64,000 bases of DNA from an uncultured Clostridium sp. (GCA_934746015.1 CAKVEW010000016.1:1-64000); one strand, 5' to 3'. Numbered from the stretch's first letter, positions 45,264 to 55,199 are shown. The notes: generated from the letters alone by a model not told the origin. Program-made: numbers and translations.

Positions 45264-47318
45264 CTATTTAACAATTTTCCATAATGATTTTTTAAGGAAT
45301 TTATCAACACTATACAGTTCTGAAGCCGAAGTAACTTTTACTTCTTCTCTATTAGCTTCTGATTTTACAAATACATCCTTTAATAACTCATTATTTAAAG
45401 CTAAAATATTTCTTATAACTTGTGTGTCATAAGTTATATTTTTATTTCCTTCACCTTTTAGAATTATATCTCCTGTGGTAATTATATTTCCCGTGAAATT
45501 AAACTCACCATCTATAGTTATATCTCCATTAGCTATAATTAGCCCCTTATCTATAGTTTGTCCATTATATTTGTTATCCTTTATTTCAATACCAGAATTA
45601 TTTCTTAATATAACTGCTCCATTTTCATTTATAATAGTAGTATCGCTAATTTTATCAAAGTCAATTTGATTATTAACAGTTTTCTTAACTTCTTGTCCAG
45701 CATATAAATTTTCATATCCTGTGGCATCACCCATTGCAAATACATTTCTTGCAAATTCAATTTGTTGATTTTCCACTTCAATTGGAGTTTTATCAATTAA
45801 TATATTTGACCCTTCAGCTTCTTTATTCTTTTTACTAAATCCTACTGAATATACATCTCCTTTAAGATTTACTCCACCATCATTAAATTTATATTTTCCA
45901 TCTGTATTTTTATCATTAAAATAGTATTTTGAGAAATATTCTGCTTTCATAGCAGCATTAGATTCTCCATCTTTGCTTTCTAATAATTGTAAAGGTGAAT
46001 AGTATTTCAAGGTAACATTAGTTTTTCCATCTAAAATATCATCAACATCTGTATAAGCTAAATAATTTCCTTTTACTGCTACCGATTCTCCTGTTTGATA
46101 TTTCTTACCATCATTACCTATTGTATTTAAATAAGCAACTCCCATTATATAAGATTTCTCATTAACTGTTATTTTAGAAGTATTACTTGTATCATTTACA
46201 ATAATGCTACTGGAATTTAAAGCTTGTTTAGCTGTTTCTGTATCTCTTGTCTTATCATTAATTCCATAAAAATTATTTTTTATTAATATAGAGCTATTTG
46301 TTGCATTTAAAGCTAAATCATTATTTACAACAACACTTTTTTCAAAGGATATATTATTTAACTGTGAAACATTTGAATTAATAGACTTTCCTAAATAAAT
46401 GTTTTTAGCAAAGGTTTCTCCCTTTACATTACTTTCTACTTTATTATTTAAATGAAGAGTATTATTAGTATAGATATTTCCATCTATGTTAAAGTTTATA
46501 TTATCTAATTTTATGCCCCCTATATATTTATCAAAAGTATACTCTGGACTTGTCCCTAATTTATTATTACCCTGTATCCATATATCTCCGCTTATATTTA
46601 CAGTATTATCATTTCCTAGCCCTTCAATATTCATATTTCCATCTGCTGTTATAGATTTTCCATCAAAAACTGGATATATATTTATTGAAGTTATTTCTGA
46701 ATTATATTCTGGAGCTACTACTTTAAATGTAGTAGAAATCGTTTTTTTATTTTTCAAATCACCTTCAGCACTTTCAAAGGTTGAATTAACTTTTATAGTG
46801 ATACCATCACCTTCATTAAACTTATATCCACCTTCTGGTATTTCAATCTTGAATGTATTTTCTTTATTTTTTATGGCTGATTCTAAATCTAAAGCTCCAC
46901 TTTCAAGTATTGATTTTATATATTTTTTTTCTACAATTAAATATTTCAAAATATCTACTTCAACTGAATCTAGAGTTTCTTTATTTTTTACAGTTAAAAA
47001 CTCATAATATTTATCTTTAAAAACTTTATTTAAAATTTCCTTTCTTCTATCCTTTTCTTCTAACTTAGTAAATTCCTTTTTCACTTCTTTATCTGCATAT
47101 TTTATAGCTTCTTGTGAGGTTTTTATTATTATATTTTCAACTACATCTAATCCTGAATCTGCTTCATAAAGATTTTGAAGCTTTTTACTTTGATTGATTC
47201 TCATCTTATAATCATTTGCTGTAACTGCTAATATTGTTGTACCTGTTGTAAAAATAATTGCCATTACAACAACTACTATTACAAAGGTAGAACCTTTCTT
47301 CCTTTTTTTAATCTTCAA
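45264..47318 (-). CDS. Very large minor pilin-like protein (PilX/GspK-like)
   Basis: 684 residues, starting at TTG with GGAGGTG upstream. The signal is KKRKKGSTFVIVVVVMAIIF; cleavage after Gly leaves Ile, not Glu, at +5. Loss of Glu5 is characteristic of GspK/PilX-type subunits at the very tip of the filament. A helical region (about 45-165) is followed by a long beta-rich part with repeated Asn/Gly strands (INGDGITIKV, NISGDIWIQG, LIANGDITIDGEFNF) that looks like a beta-helix or bactofilin-like repeat. Typical tip pilins are 180-330 residues, so this one carries a large adhesin-like passenger. Confidence 0.83.
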   Translation of the reverse strand: MKIKKRKKGSTFVIVVVVMAIIFTTGTTILAVTANDYKMRINQSKKLQNLYEADSGLDVVENIIIKTSQEAIKYADKEVKKEFTKLEEKDRRKEILNKVFKDKYYEFLTVKNKETLDSVEVDILKYLIVEKKYIKSILESGALDLESAIKNKENTFKIEIPEGGYKFNEGDGITIKVNSTFESAEGDLKNKKTISTTFKVVAPEYNSEITSINIYPVFDGKSITADGNMNIEGLGNDNTVNISGDIWIQGNNKLGTSPEYTFDKYIGGIKLDNINFNIDGNIYTNNTLHLNNKVESNVKGETFAKNIYLGKSINSNVSQLNNISFEKSVVVNNDLALNATNSSILIKNNFYGINDKTRDTETAKQALNSSSIIVNDTSNTSKITVNEKSYIMGVAYLNTIGNDGKKYQTGESVAVKGNYLAYTDVDDILDGKTNVTLKYYSPLQLLESKDGESNAAMKAEYFSKYYFNDKNTDGKYKFNDGGVNLKGDVYSVGFSKKNKEAEGSNILIDKTPIEVENQQIEFARNVFAMGDATGYENLYAGQEVKKTVNNQIDFDKISDTTIINENGAVILRNNSGIEIKDNKYNGQTIDKGLIIANGDITIDGEFNFTGNIITTGDIILKGEGNKNITYDTQVIRNILALNNELLKDVFVKSEANREEVKVTSASELYSVDKFLKKSLWKIVK

Positions 47319-47339
47319 CTATAATTCACCTCCATAAAG

Positions 47340-48233
47340 CTACTTTATATTCATATTTTTACTAGAAGACCCTTCAAATAAAATATTATTTTTCTTATCT
47401 CTAACAGTAACTGTATAGTTATACATATCTGCTACTGGATTTTCTTCTGTTTGCTTTTCTTCATATAAGATTACGTCACCTGTACTTGAATATATCTTAA
47501 ACTTCGAAGAATTATTAGTTTCTCTTATTATATAAATCCCTAGAGTTTCTTCAGTATTATTTTTTAATTCTATATCTATATTTTGAGTAAAATTTTCTTT
47601 AACATTTAAAACAATATTAGTGTTATTTAAGTTTGATCTATTAATTGTTAGTATTGGACTAGAACTATTTTTTTCATATACTTTTAAGTTATCCGAGTTC
47701 TTATCTAATTCTATTGTTAAATTATTTGAAATTACTTGGGTATTGCCAGCACTATCTTGTATTTTGCTTATATTATTATCATTTATAAAGCTAACTCTAA
47801 AAGCTGCATCATTATTTTTATCTAAGTTGTTTACACTATGATATTGAAAATTTGAATCCTTCTCTAATTTAACTTCAACATTATATTTATCCTCATTTTT
47901 TCCTATTGACTCAGCGATTCCCCCATATATAGTTCTATCAAAACTTCCTACAAATTTCCCTTCTGAATTTTGTGTTATTCTATCTCCATCTAAAAGTTCA
48001 AAATACCTTGGTGAACTAATACTTAGTTTTATTTCATCATAAGATTTTAATTCCTCTAAAACCTTTTGTCCTACATAACTTGCTTTTTGTCTATACTCTG
48101 CACTTATATTATTTTTCAAGCTAGACATTACTAAAGATGATAAAGGTACTATTAATATGGATAAAAGGGCGACACTAATTATTACCTCAATTAATGTCAT
48201 CCCTTCTTTTGCTTTCAATTTATTATTTTTCAT
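47340..48233 (-). CDS. Minor pilin, PilV/GspI-like
   Basis: 297 residues. The prepilin signal KLKAKEG/MTLIEVIISVALL has Glu at +5. The helix runs to about residue 42 (YRQKASYVGQKVLEEL), and the head is beta-rich with many Asn. AGGTG precedes the ATG. It is first of three consecutive minor pilins, the usual order in pilus operons (V-X-W like), and is about 20 bases upstream of the large tip-like protein. Confidence 0.85.
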   Translation of the reverse strand: MKNNKLKAKEGMTLIEVIISVALLSILIVPLSSLVMSSLKNNISAEYRQKASYVGQKVLEELKSYDEIKLSISSPRYFELLDGDRITQNSEGKFVGSFDRTIYGGIAESIGKNEDKYNVEVKLEKDSNFQYHSVNNLDKNNDAAFRVSFINDNNISKIQDSAGNTQVISNNLTIELDKNSDNLKVYEKNSSSPILTINRSNLNNTNIVLNVKENFTQNIDIELKNNTEETLGIYIIRETNNSSKFKIYSSTGDVILYEEKQTEENPVADMYNYTVTVRDKKNNILFEGSSSKNMNIK

Positions 48234-48241
48234 ATTAACAC

Positions 48242-49516
48242 CTACTTCCTAGTAACATTTACAGTATTACCTTCACTTTTTACTGAAACTCTAGGATTTG
48301 AAGTATCATCATCTTTAACTATTATTTCAACCTTTTTATCTGTGTTGTTAACTACTTTTAACTTTATTCCTGACTTATCTAAGCTTTCTGCTCTTTTTTC
48401 ACTTATTATTTCAAGTACTATATCATCTGATTTTGTAGTAAACTCTTTCCCCTGTGATGAATTATCCTTTGGATAATATGAACTTGATGTTTTGTATTTA
48501 TAATAAATTTTTCCTGCTGCTTCATCAAAGGATATTTCTACTTCTTCAATTTTGTCATTATCTGAATAAATATAACTTTCCCTAGTATCATCTTTAGCTT
48601 TACCAATAGTTACTGTTGGTAATTCAGATAAAGAGGATTTTAACATCATTACAAAATCATTAATATCTTCTTTATTATTTTGTTCTTCTATAGTAGATGC
48701 ATAAGCACCACTTGCTTCCCCATTACTAAATAAAACTTCTTTTCCATAAACATTATTTAGTGTCCAACGTAAATATTCCATATCCTCTTCTGATAATTTA
48801 GGAATTGCATGGAATTCTAAATTCATTACTCCAGCTAATTCTTCTTGTGATTTTGATGATATTGAAATATTAGTAATTACTATTTTTCTTTCATAGTTTT
48901 GTACTGAAGAAATAAACTTTTTTAATGCTTCATAACTTCCTGAAAAGTTAATTGCAACTTTAAGCTGTTCTGATGTTGCTTCATTTTTTACTTGTGATAT
49001 TTCTTGAGATTCTTGTCCTTCAGTTGATGTATTATTATTTTCATTAGTAGTTACTTCATTACCACTTTCATTTTTCTCTGAATCTCCTGAATATTCATCA
49101 ACTATAGATTTTAATGAACTTTCCACTTTTTGAATCTCTGGTGATGTAAGTTTTTCTACAGAGGCTACTTCTACTGGACTAAAGGCAATATTTCCCTTAA
49201 GGCCACTATCACTTAATAACTTATCTAATTCAATTATTATTTTTTCTTGCATTATTACTGGGTATAATTTTTTAGATTTATCAAGAATTGTTGATTTTAA
49301 TATTTTTAAATTTTCTTCTTTAGAATCTAGATTTTTTATTGCATCCATTACATCTTTATATCTTTGTTCAACTTGATTTTTTTCTTCTCTTGTAATAGCT
49401 AACTTTTTAACTTGATTATTATAAATAAATTTATAATAACCAAAGCTTATTAATACAGTAATTAAAATTCCTATTAAATATTTTTCTCTCTTACTTATAT
49501 TCATTTTACTCAACAT
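48242..49516 (-). CDS. pilO: PilO-like assembly protein with an extended C-terminal domain
   Basis: 424 residues. A short cytoplasmic tail and one transmembrane helix (YLIGILITVLISFGYYKFI, about 13-31) are followed by a coiled coil (about 35-75) and the ferredoxin-like periplasmic-type domain. An acidic Ser/Asn/Glu linker is at about 140-175. The segment LKVAINFSGSYEALKKFISSV at about 187-207 is the PilO core. Usual PilO is ~200 residues; the last ~180 residues (from about 245) are an addition of unknown role. It overlaps pilN by 11 bases. A start four codons later is also possible. Confidence 0.85.
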   Translation of the reverse strand: MLSKMNISKREKYLIGILITVLISFGYYKFIYNNQVKKLAITREEKNQVEQRYKDVMDAIKNLDSKEENLKILKSTILDKSKKLYPVIMQEKIIIELDKLLSDSGLKGNIAFSPVEVASVEKLTSPEIQKVESSLKSIVDEYSGDSEKNESGNEVTTNENNNTSTEGQESQEISQVKNEATSEQLKVAINFSGSYEALKKFISSVQNYERKIVITNISISSKSQEELAGVMNLEFHAIPKLSEEDMEYLRWTLNNVYGKEVLFSNGEASGAYASTIEEQNNKEDINDFVMMLKSSLSELPTVTIGKAKDDTRESYIYSDNDKIEEVEISFDEAAGKIYYKYKTSSSYYPKDNSSQGKEFTTKSDDIVLEIISEKRAESLDKSGIKLKVVNNTDKKVEIIVKDDDTSNPRVSVKSEGNTVNVTRK

Positions 49517-50054
49517 CCTTTAATACACATTTTATATCAAAGGTATAATTTTCATCCCCTGATATTCCACCTATATAAACATCTTGTATACTATCTAGCT
49601 TCTTTAAATTATGCTCTATTTCCCCAATTGCAACTCTACTTGTTGAAACTGCTTGAATAGAGATTTCTGTATTAGTTATGTTTATGCTATTAAATGTTAC
49701 TTCTGTTGGTAATGTTGAGCTTAATTTATCTAAAAGCTCTATCGTTACAACTTCTCTAGTTTTTAATCCATCTACAATGTTGTTTAATTCTTTATCATAT
49801 TTATTTAAGATATCATCTTTTTTACTTATTTCATCCCATTTTGCTATATTGGCTTTTATATCCTCTTTATCTAATTTTTCGTTAAATCCTTTTATTTTAC
49901 TATTTAATAAAATTATATTAGTGCTATTCCATGCTAAACTTCCAACTATAAATACTGATAAAAAACCTACTAAGGAGTAAACATAAATATTCTTGTTTTT
50001 TTGTTCTTTTTTCTTACCTTGATATGGTGCGAAAAAGTTCATATCTCTTATCAT
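49506..50054 (-). CDS. pilN: PilN-like pilus assembly protein
   Basis: 182 residues. The N-terminal MIRDMNFFAPYQGKKKEQK is the PilM-binding tail (compare the INLLP motif of PilN), then a transmembrane helix (VYSLVGFLSVFIVGSLAW), a coiled coil (about 50-100) and a small ferredoxin-like domain (VTFNSINITNTEISIQAVS). It forms the inner-membrane alignment complex with PilM and PilO, encoded on either side. Confidence 0.9.
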   Translation of the reverse strand: MIRDMNFFAPYQGKKKEQKNKNIYVYSLVGFLSVFIVGSLAWNSTNIILLNSKIKGFNEKLDKEDIKANIAKWDEISKKDDILNKYDKELNNIVDGLKTREVVTIELLDKLSSTLPTEVTFNSINITNTEISIQAVSTSRVAIGEIEHNLKKLDSIQDVYIGGISGDENYTFDIKCVLKDVE

Positions 50055-50066
50055 ACAATGTCCTCC

Positions 50067-51251
50067 TTATAATCTTATAATTGCGCCTATAGCGTTTAAA
50101 TATTGTCCAATATTTTCACATAATAAATCATTTGATGTTATATCTATATTACTTATTTTATCTACTTTAGATATGCCCATTGATAATTTATTCTTAATGT
50201 ATAAATTAATATTATTTAAATTTGATAATCCACCATAAATATAAATTTTATCAATAGTTGTATTAGACTTGTTCATATAGAATTGTAATATTCTTTCTAA
50301 TTCTTCTAATATTTCATCAACAGATTTTTTAATGGTTTTATTTGAAGAATCCTCTTTATTACTTAAAAGATCCCCTTCTTTTATTTTTATAGATTCTGTT
50401 GATTTTATTGACATATTCAAGCTTTGGCTTAGAGCATAATCTATATTATCTCCACCAGACTTTATCATTCTTGTAAAATCTAATTTACCATTTTTAAATA
50501 TTGCCACATTAATAGAGGTTGCTCCCATATCAACAAAAGCAACAGTACCTCCTATAACTTGTCCATCTTTTGATGTATACTGTGCATAATTAGCTATCTT
50601 ATTTACTGAATTATAAGTAACATCTAATGCATAAGGATTTAAATCTAAGGAATTTATTAGACTATAATATGAAAAAGCCATTTTTTCTGGAAAAGATGTT
50701 ACATTCACCTTTAACTTTGCTCCTACATCATCAACAATTTCATCTAAAACTACAAATTGAATTATGTAATCATCTAAATTTATAGGTAAATATTGTTGTA
50801 TTTCATATCTAATTACAGTTTCCATTTCATCTTCTTGAACTATAGGTATTGTAATATCTCTATTAATTATTGAAGATGAATTAGTAGTGAATATTACATC
50901 CTTTGCCTTTATACTATTTTCCTTTATGACAAAATCTAGTGTATCTATAATTGCTTGAAGATTAATTATTCTTCCATCAGCTATACAATCCTCTGGAGTA
51001 GGTATTTGAATTAGTTTGTTTAAACTAAGTTTATTCTTATTAAATTTTCCCTCTACTAATTTTATAGAACTACTTCCAAGATCAATAGATAAAACACTTT
51101 TTGATTTTTCCTTAGATCTTTTTTTATTTTCAGACTTATTAACTTCATAAGAAGAATTTAAATCCTCTGACTTTTCCTTCTTAAAAAGCTTTCCTATATC
51201 TTTTACGTCCATACTACTTATTTCTTTTAATTTAGATAAGTTTATTGGCAT
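50067..51251 (-). CDS. pilM: PilM-like actin-fold ATPase
   Basis: 394 residues. After a ~45-residue Lys/Ser-rich N-terminal extension the phosphate-1 motif SIDLGSSSIKLVEG appears, then TIPIVQEDEMETVIRYEIQQYLP (the family's conserved helix), phosphate-2 VAFVDMGATSINVAI, and an adenosine motif IYGGLSNL. PilM is the cytoplasmic ring that binds the PilN tail. GGGGGTG lies before the ATG. The gap to pilA holds a hairpin cluster. Confidence 0.92.
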   Translation of the reverse strand: MPINLSKLKEISSMDVKDIGKLFKKEKSEDLNSSYEVNKSENKKRSKEKSKSVLSIDLGSSSIKLVEGKFNKNKLSLNKLIQIPTPEDCIADGRIINLQAIIDTLDFVIKENSIKAKDVIFTTNSSSIINRDITIPIVQEDEMETVIRYEIQQYLPINLDDYIIQFVVLDEIVDDVGAKLKVNVTSFPEKMAFSYYSLINSLDLNPYALDVTYNSVNKIANYAQYTSKDGQVIGGTVAFVDMGATSINVAIFKNGKLDFTRMIKSGGDNIDYALSQSLNMSIKSTESIKIKEGDLLSNKEDSSNKTIKKSVDEILEELERILQFYMNKSNTTIDKIYIYGGLSNLNNINLYIKNKLSMGISKVDKISNIDITSNDLLCENIGQYLNAIGAIIRL

Positions 51252-51267
51252 TGAATCACCCCCGGTT

Positions 51268-51490
51268 TAAATGAAGAATGTAGAATTAAGAATGAAGAAT
51301 TAAGGTGTAAACTCCTAGGGAGTTTATTAAATTAAATAATAAATCTTCTCTTTTGCTGATGCAAAATCGAAATGGAAAAATGAAATAATTATTATTGATT
51401 TTTAGACGAGTTAAAAATCCTTTATATGAGCAAAATGCAGTATTTCTCTGCACTTTGCTTAACCAATATTTTTTCTTACTATTCAATAGT
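51268..51490. repeat. Compound hairpin element, copy 3 (pilA-pilM gap)
   Basis: Serial hairpins: TAAACTCC/GGAGTTTA (51308-51326), TTTTGC/GCAAAA (51351-51366), GATTTTT/AAAAATC (about 51396-51418) and GCAAAATGCAG/CTGCACTTTGC (51430-51458). The left end is a degenerate purine-rich repeat (AATGAAGAATGTAGAATT). The GC-richest hairpin is nearest the pilA stop and probably lowers read-through, so the major pilin is made in excess over PilM. Confidence 0.6.
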
Positions 51491-51493
51491 TTC

Positions 51494-51961
51494 CTATTCT
51501 TTTGCTGGTTTTCCTCCATACCAAATATTATTAGTGGTATCTGACGGTTCTGGGTATACTTGATTTTCAGCTGTAATATTACTTTCACTTGAACTTATAT
51601 ACACCTTAATATCTCCACCATCAACTTTAACAACAAATTGTTTTGTGTTATCTAGCTTTGATTTAATATTTGCACTTTGTAATTGCTTATATGATTCCCC
51701 TTGTATAGTTTTATCACCGGCTGTTCCCCAAGTAAATGTTTCTGTATCGTTAGTTGTCTTATTATCCGCAATTACTAATGAAACTGCGCTTTGTATTTGC
51801 TTAGCATTTGCTATATCCGCATTTCTATTAGCATTTTTCCTTACTTCACCGAATTTTGGAATTGCTATTGCTGCTAGGATAGCTATAATTGCTATAACGA
51901 TGATAAGTTCTATAAGTGTGAACCCTTTCTTTTTTTTGTTGTTTTCTACATTGTTAACCAT
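51494..51961 (-). CDS. pilA: Major type IV pilin
   Basis: 155 residues. A classical prepilin signal KKKKG/FTLIELIIVIAIIAIL with Glu at +5, a long N-terminal helix to about residue 60 (RNADIANAKQIQSAVSLVI), and a compact beta head ending NNIWYGGKPAKE. No disulfide-forming Cys pair is visible. Ribosome site GGAGG is strong. It is flanked on both sides by hairpin-rich gaps, consistent with separate control of its level, as expected for the major subunit. Confidence 0.93.
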   Translation of the reverse strand: MVNNVENNKKKKGFTLIELIIVIAIIAILAAIAIPKFGEVRKNANRNADIANAKQIQSAVSLVIADNKTTNDTETFTWGTAGDKTIQGESYKQLQSANIKSKLDNTKQFVVKVDGGDIKVYISSSESNITAENQVYPEPSDTTNNIWYGGKPAKE

Positions 51962-52029
51962 ATAAATTCCTCCTTTAATTTGTTTTTATATTCTTTATAT
52001 AAATTTTAAAAAATATAAACGGTTTATTT

Positions 52030-52182
52030 TGCGAGCAAATAGGTAAGAAGTAAGAGGTAATAGTGAAGGGTGCAAGTCAAAAATCCTTTGGATTTTTTTA
52101 TTTTCATTTTTTAATTTTTTCATTTCTAATTCTTACTTTTTACTTATTAACTTTTCACTAATAAATTGCTTTGCAATTTATT
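52030..52182. repeat. Compound hairpin element, copy 4 (pilC-pilA gap)
   Basis: Two perfect hairpins, AAAAATCC/GGATTTTT (52079-52097) and AATAAATTGC/GCAATTTATT (52160-52182), lie in a gap whose outer arms are imperfect inverted repeats (GGTAAGAAGTAAGAGG against TTCTTACTTTTTACTTATT). The second hairpin begins at the pilC stop codon and may be its terminator. Confidence 0.6.
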
Positions 52183-53383
52183 ACATTTGTGTGTACATAT
52201 TAAACATTGGTAGCATTATTGATATTACTATTCCTCCGATAACTACTCCCATTACTACTATTAGTAATGGTTCTATCATTGAGGTTGTTGTTTGTATTGC
52301 TTGCTCTACTTCGTCGTCGTAGAAGTCTGCTGTTTTATTTAGGATATCTTCTAGGGAACCTGATTCTTCTCCTATTTTTACCATTGAAGATAACATTTTA
52401 GGGAAGATATCATTTTCTCTTATTGGAGAACTTAGCCCATCTCCTCTTACTACTCTATCTCTTATTTTTATTATTGCATCTTCTGCCACCTTATTTTCTA
52501 GTACTCCTGCTACTGTTGGTAGTGCTTGAACTAGTGATACTCCAGATGCTAATAAGGTAGATAATGTTCTTGTAAATCTTGAAACTATTATTTTTTTATT
52601 TAAATCCCCTATTATGGGAAGTTTCAATCTTAAATTACTTATATTAACTATTCCATTTGGACTTTTTTTATAAATATTAAATAATACGATTATAATTGCT
52701 ATAGCTATTATTATTAGAATTAAATTATTACTTAAGAACTTGCTTGAACCAAGTAGGAATTTTGTTATTAGTGGAAGCTCTATTCCTTCACCCTCAAACA
52801 TCTCTACAAATGTTGGCATTACAAAGGTCATAATAAATACAACTGCTACTACAGCCACTATACTTAAGATACTTGGATAAGTCATAGCTGATTTAACCTT
52901 ATTATTAAGCTTATTTTCCTTTTCAAAATGTACAGACATCCTGAGCATCATTTCATCAATATTCCCACTTACTTCTCCCGACTCCACCATACTTATTAAA
53001 AGCTGCGGAAAATATTTTTTGTGCTTTGCCATAGATTCTGATAAAAGCTCTCCTTTTTTAACATCATCTTCTATTATAGATAATAGCTCTCTTAATTTTT
53101 TATTAGGAATTTCATTAGACAATATATTAATGCAATTAGTTATTGTAACTCCAGCATCTAACATTGTGTAAAACTGTCTACAGAAAATTGCCAAATCCTT
53201 TGTTGTTACCCTTTGAAAGAGCTTAATTTCAATTTGCTTACTTTCAATTATTTCTTCTATCATTAGAGGATAATATCCACTTGAAGTTATCATATTTACT
53301 ACATCTTCTCTTGAGCTACCTTCAAAATTTCCCTCTATCTTATTTCCATCCTTTTTCATAGCTCTATATTTAAATTTTTTCAT
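52181..53383 (-). CDS. pilC: PilC/GspF-type inner-membrane platform protein
   Basis: 400 residues, two T2SSF domains. FCRQFYTMLDAGVTITNCI opens the first (about 70-190), and the second begins FTRTLSTLLASGVSLVQAL near 270. Three transmembrane helices lie around 170-195, 215-235 and 370-392. It couples the PilB ATPase to pilin insertion. Directly downstream of pilB. Confidence 0.94.
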   Translation of the reverse strand: MKKFKYRAMKKDGNKIEGNFEGSSREDVVNMITSSGYYPLMIEEIIESKQIEIKLFQRVTTKDLAIFCRQFYTMLDAGVTITNCINILSNEIPNKKLRELLSIIEDDVKKGELLSESMAKHKKYFPQLLISMVESGEVSGNIDEMMLRMSVHFEKENKLNNKVKSAMTYPSILSIVAVVAVVFIMTFVMPTFVEMFEGEGIELPLITKFLLGSSKFLSNNLILIIIAIAIIIVLFNIYKKSPNGIVNISNLRLKLPIIGDLNKKIIVSRFTRTLSTLLASGVSLVQALPTVAGVLENKVAEDAIIKIRDRVVRGDGLSSPIRENDIFPKMLSSMVKIGEESGSLEDILNKTADFYDDEVEQAIQTTTSMIEPLLIVVMGVVIGGIVISIMLPMFNMYTQM

Positions 53384-53399
53384 AACTTCTTATCACCTC

Positions 53400-55091
53400 T
53401 TATATTTCCCTTAATAATGTAATAGTTGCAAGTTCTTCAATAGTGGTTATTCCATTTAAAACTAATTCCTTGCACTCATCTGCAAGAGTTGTCATTCCAT
53501 TTTTAATAGAAATATCCTTTAAAACATTTGAATCCCTAGTTCTATTTATTGCATCCCTATGTTCTCTTGTTATCTCCATTATTTCATATACACCTATTCG
53601 TCCACTATAGCCAGTATTATTACAATGGCCACATCCTTTACCCCTATATAATTTTAGAGTTTCATTTTCTTCTATATTAAATACACTTTTTTGATAATCT
53701 GAAGCTATATATTCTTCTTTACAATTATTACATATCTTTTTTACTAACCTTTGAGCTATTATTCCCGAAATGGAAGTTGCAACCAGATAAGGTTCAACAC
53801 CCATATCTACTAATCTAGTCATAGTAGATGGTGCATCATTAGTGTGAAGAGTACTTAAAACTAAATGCCCAGTAATCGCTGCTTTTATTGCTATTTGTGC
53901 CGTTTCTTCATCTCTTATTTCCCCTATCATAACTATGTCTGGGTCTTGTCTTAATATACTTCTAAGACCACTTGCAAAGGTTAATCCTGCCTTATTATTT
54001 ACATTTACTTGATTAATACCATTTAAGGTATATTCAACTGGATCTTCTATAGTGACTATATTTACATTATTAGAATTAAGTTCACTTAAAATTGTATAAA
54101 GTGTTGTTGATTTTCCACTTCCTGTAGGTCCAGTAACAAGTACTATTCCATGAGGACTAGAAACTATACTATCTAGCTTTTTAAGATTATCTTTGCTTAA
54201 TCCAAGTCTTTCTTTTCCTAATTTATAATTATCTCTATTTAAAATTCTTATTACTACCTTTTCGCCATTTACAGTTGGTAAAATAGAAATTCTAAGGTCT
54301 ATATCTGTATTCCCGACTTTAGTAATAATTCTTCCATCTTGAGGTACTCTTTTTTCCGCTATATTTAAATTGGCAAGTATTTTTATTCTAGTTATTAAAG
54401 GTGCTAAACTCTCTATTCCAAGAGTATTTACAGTTGTAAGCTCACCATCTATTCTATATCTTATCCTTATTTCTTTTTCATAAGGTTCAATATGTATATC
54501 TGATGCTCTCATTTCAACTGAATTTTTAAATAAATATTCTATCATCTTCACAACTGGAGCATTCTTAACATCATCAATTTCTTCAACATCTAAAGATATA
54601 CTTCTTGATTCTAAGGTTTCTTTTAAAAGCTCTTCTGCTGCCTTATTAACTTCCTCACTGCTATAATTTATTTGAACAAATTTATTAATATCTTTCTTAG
54701 GTGCAATAAATGTCTTAACACTTAATCCTGTGGATATAGAAACATCATCTATTGCAAAAATATTCAATGGATCTGAAAGGGCAACCATTATTTTTTCTTC
54801 CTCAAAGCCAAAGGCTATCAAATTATACTTAATACAAAGATTTTGTGGTATTATCTTAATGGCTTTTTTATTAAAATTAACATTGTTTAAATCAACTTTC
54901 TTTATTCCAGTTTGGGTTTCTATAGCCTCTATAATATCTTCTTCTGAAACAATTCCGCTATCAATTAAAACTTCCCCTAATTTTTTTCCTAAAAGTTTTT
55001 GTGCTTTTAAAGCGTTTTGAAGTTGAAATGGAGTTATTTTTTCTGCCATTACTAAGATATCTCCAAGTCTTTTCTTTTGAACTATAGCCAT
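53400..55091 (-). CDS. pilB: PilB/GspE-type pilus extension ATPase
   Basis: About 563 residues from the ATG at 55091, with GGAGTG upstream. An N-terminal MshEN-like domain (about 1-140; KAIKIIPQNLCIKYNLIAFG) is followed by the ATPase core: Walker A GPTGSGKSTTLYTI, Asp box TIEDPVEY, Walker B RQDPDIVMIGEIRDEETA, and a zinc-binding tetracysteine CNNC / CGHC near 465-495. It powers pilus assembly. No pilT-type retraction ATPase is present in this operon. Confidence 0.95.
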   Translation of the reverse strand: MAIVQKKRLGDILVMAEKITPFQLQNALKAQKLLGKKLGEVLIDSGIVSEEDIIEAIETQTGIKKVDLNNVNFNKKAIKIIPQNLCIKYNLIAFGFEEEKIMVALSDPLNIFAIDDVSISTGLSVKTFIAPKKDINKFVQINYSSEEVNKAAEELLKETLESRSISLDVEEIDDVKNAPVVKMIEYLFKNSVEMRASDIHIEPYEKEIRIRYRIDGELTTVNTLGIESLAPLITRIKILANLNIAEKRVPQDGRIITKVGNTDIDLRISILPTVNGEKVVIRILNRDNYKLGKERLGLSKDNLKKLDSIVSSPHGIVLVTGPTGSGKSTTLYTILSELNSNNVNIVTIEDPVEYTLNGINQVNVNNKAGLTFASGLRSILRQDPDIVMIGEIRDEETAQIAIKAAITGHLVLSTLHTNDAPSTMTRLVDMGVEPYLVATSISGIIAQRLVKKICNNCKEEYIASDYQKSVFNIEENETLKLYRGKGCGHCNNTGYSGRIGVYEIMEITREHRDAINRTRDSNVLKDISIKNGMTTLADECKELVLNGITTIEELATITLLREI

Positions 55092-55170
55092 AAAATTCAC
55101 TCCTATGTTTAATTTTAATTATATTAATCAAAAAAATTTCCTTTTTTGCCCATTTATTTATTCTTTCACA

Positions 55171-55199
55171 ATAATAATATAGACTTTAGTCTTTTTCAA
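55171..55199 (-). promoter_or_regulatory. Promoter of pilB and the pilus operon
   Basis: On the minus strand TTGAAA, 17 bases, TATTAT, with a palindrome AGACTAAAGTCT inside the spacer that could be an operator. It lies in the 139-base gap between pilD and pilB. Confidence 0.55.

Noticed and set aside
51962..52180. Cyclic di-GMP riboswitch before pilA
   Set aside because: Known in other clostridia, but this gap shows only hairpins and degenerate arms, no GEMM core motif.
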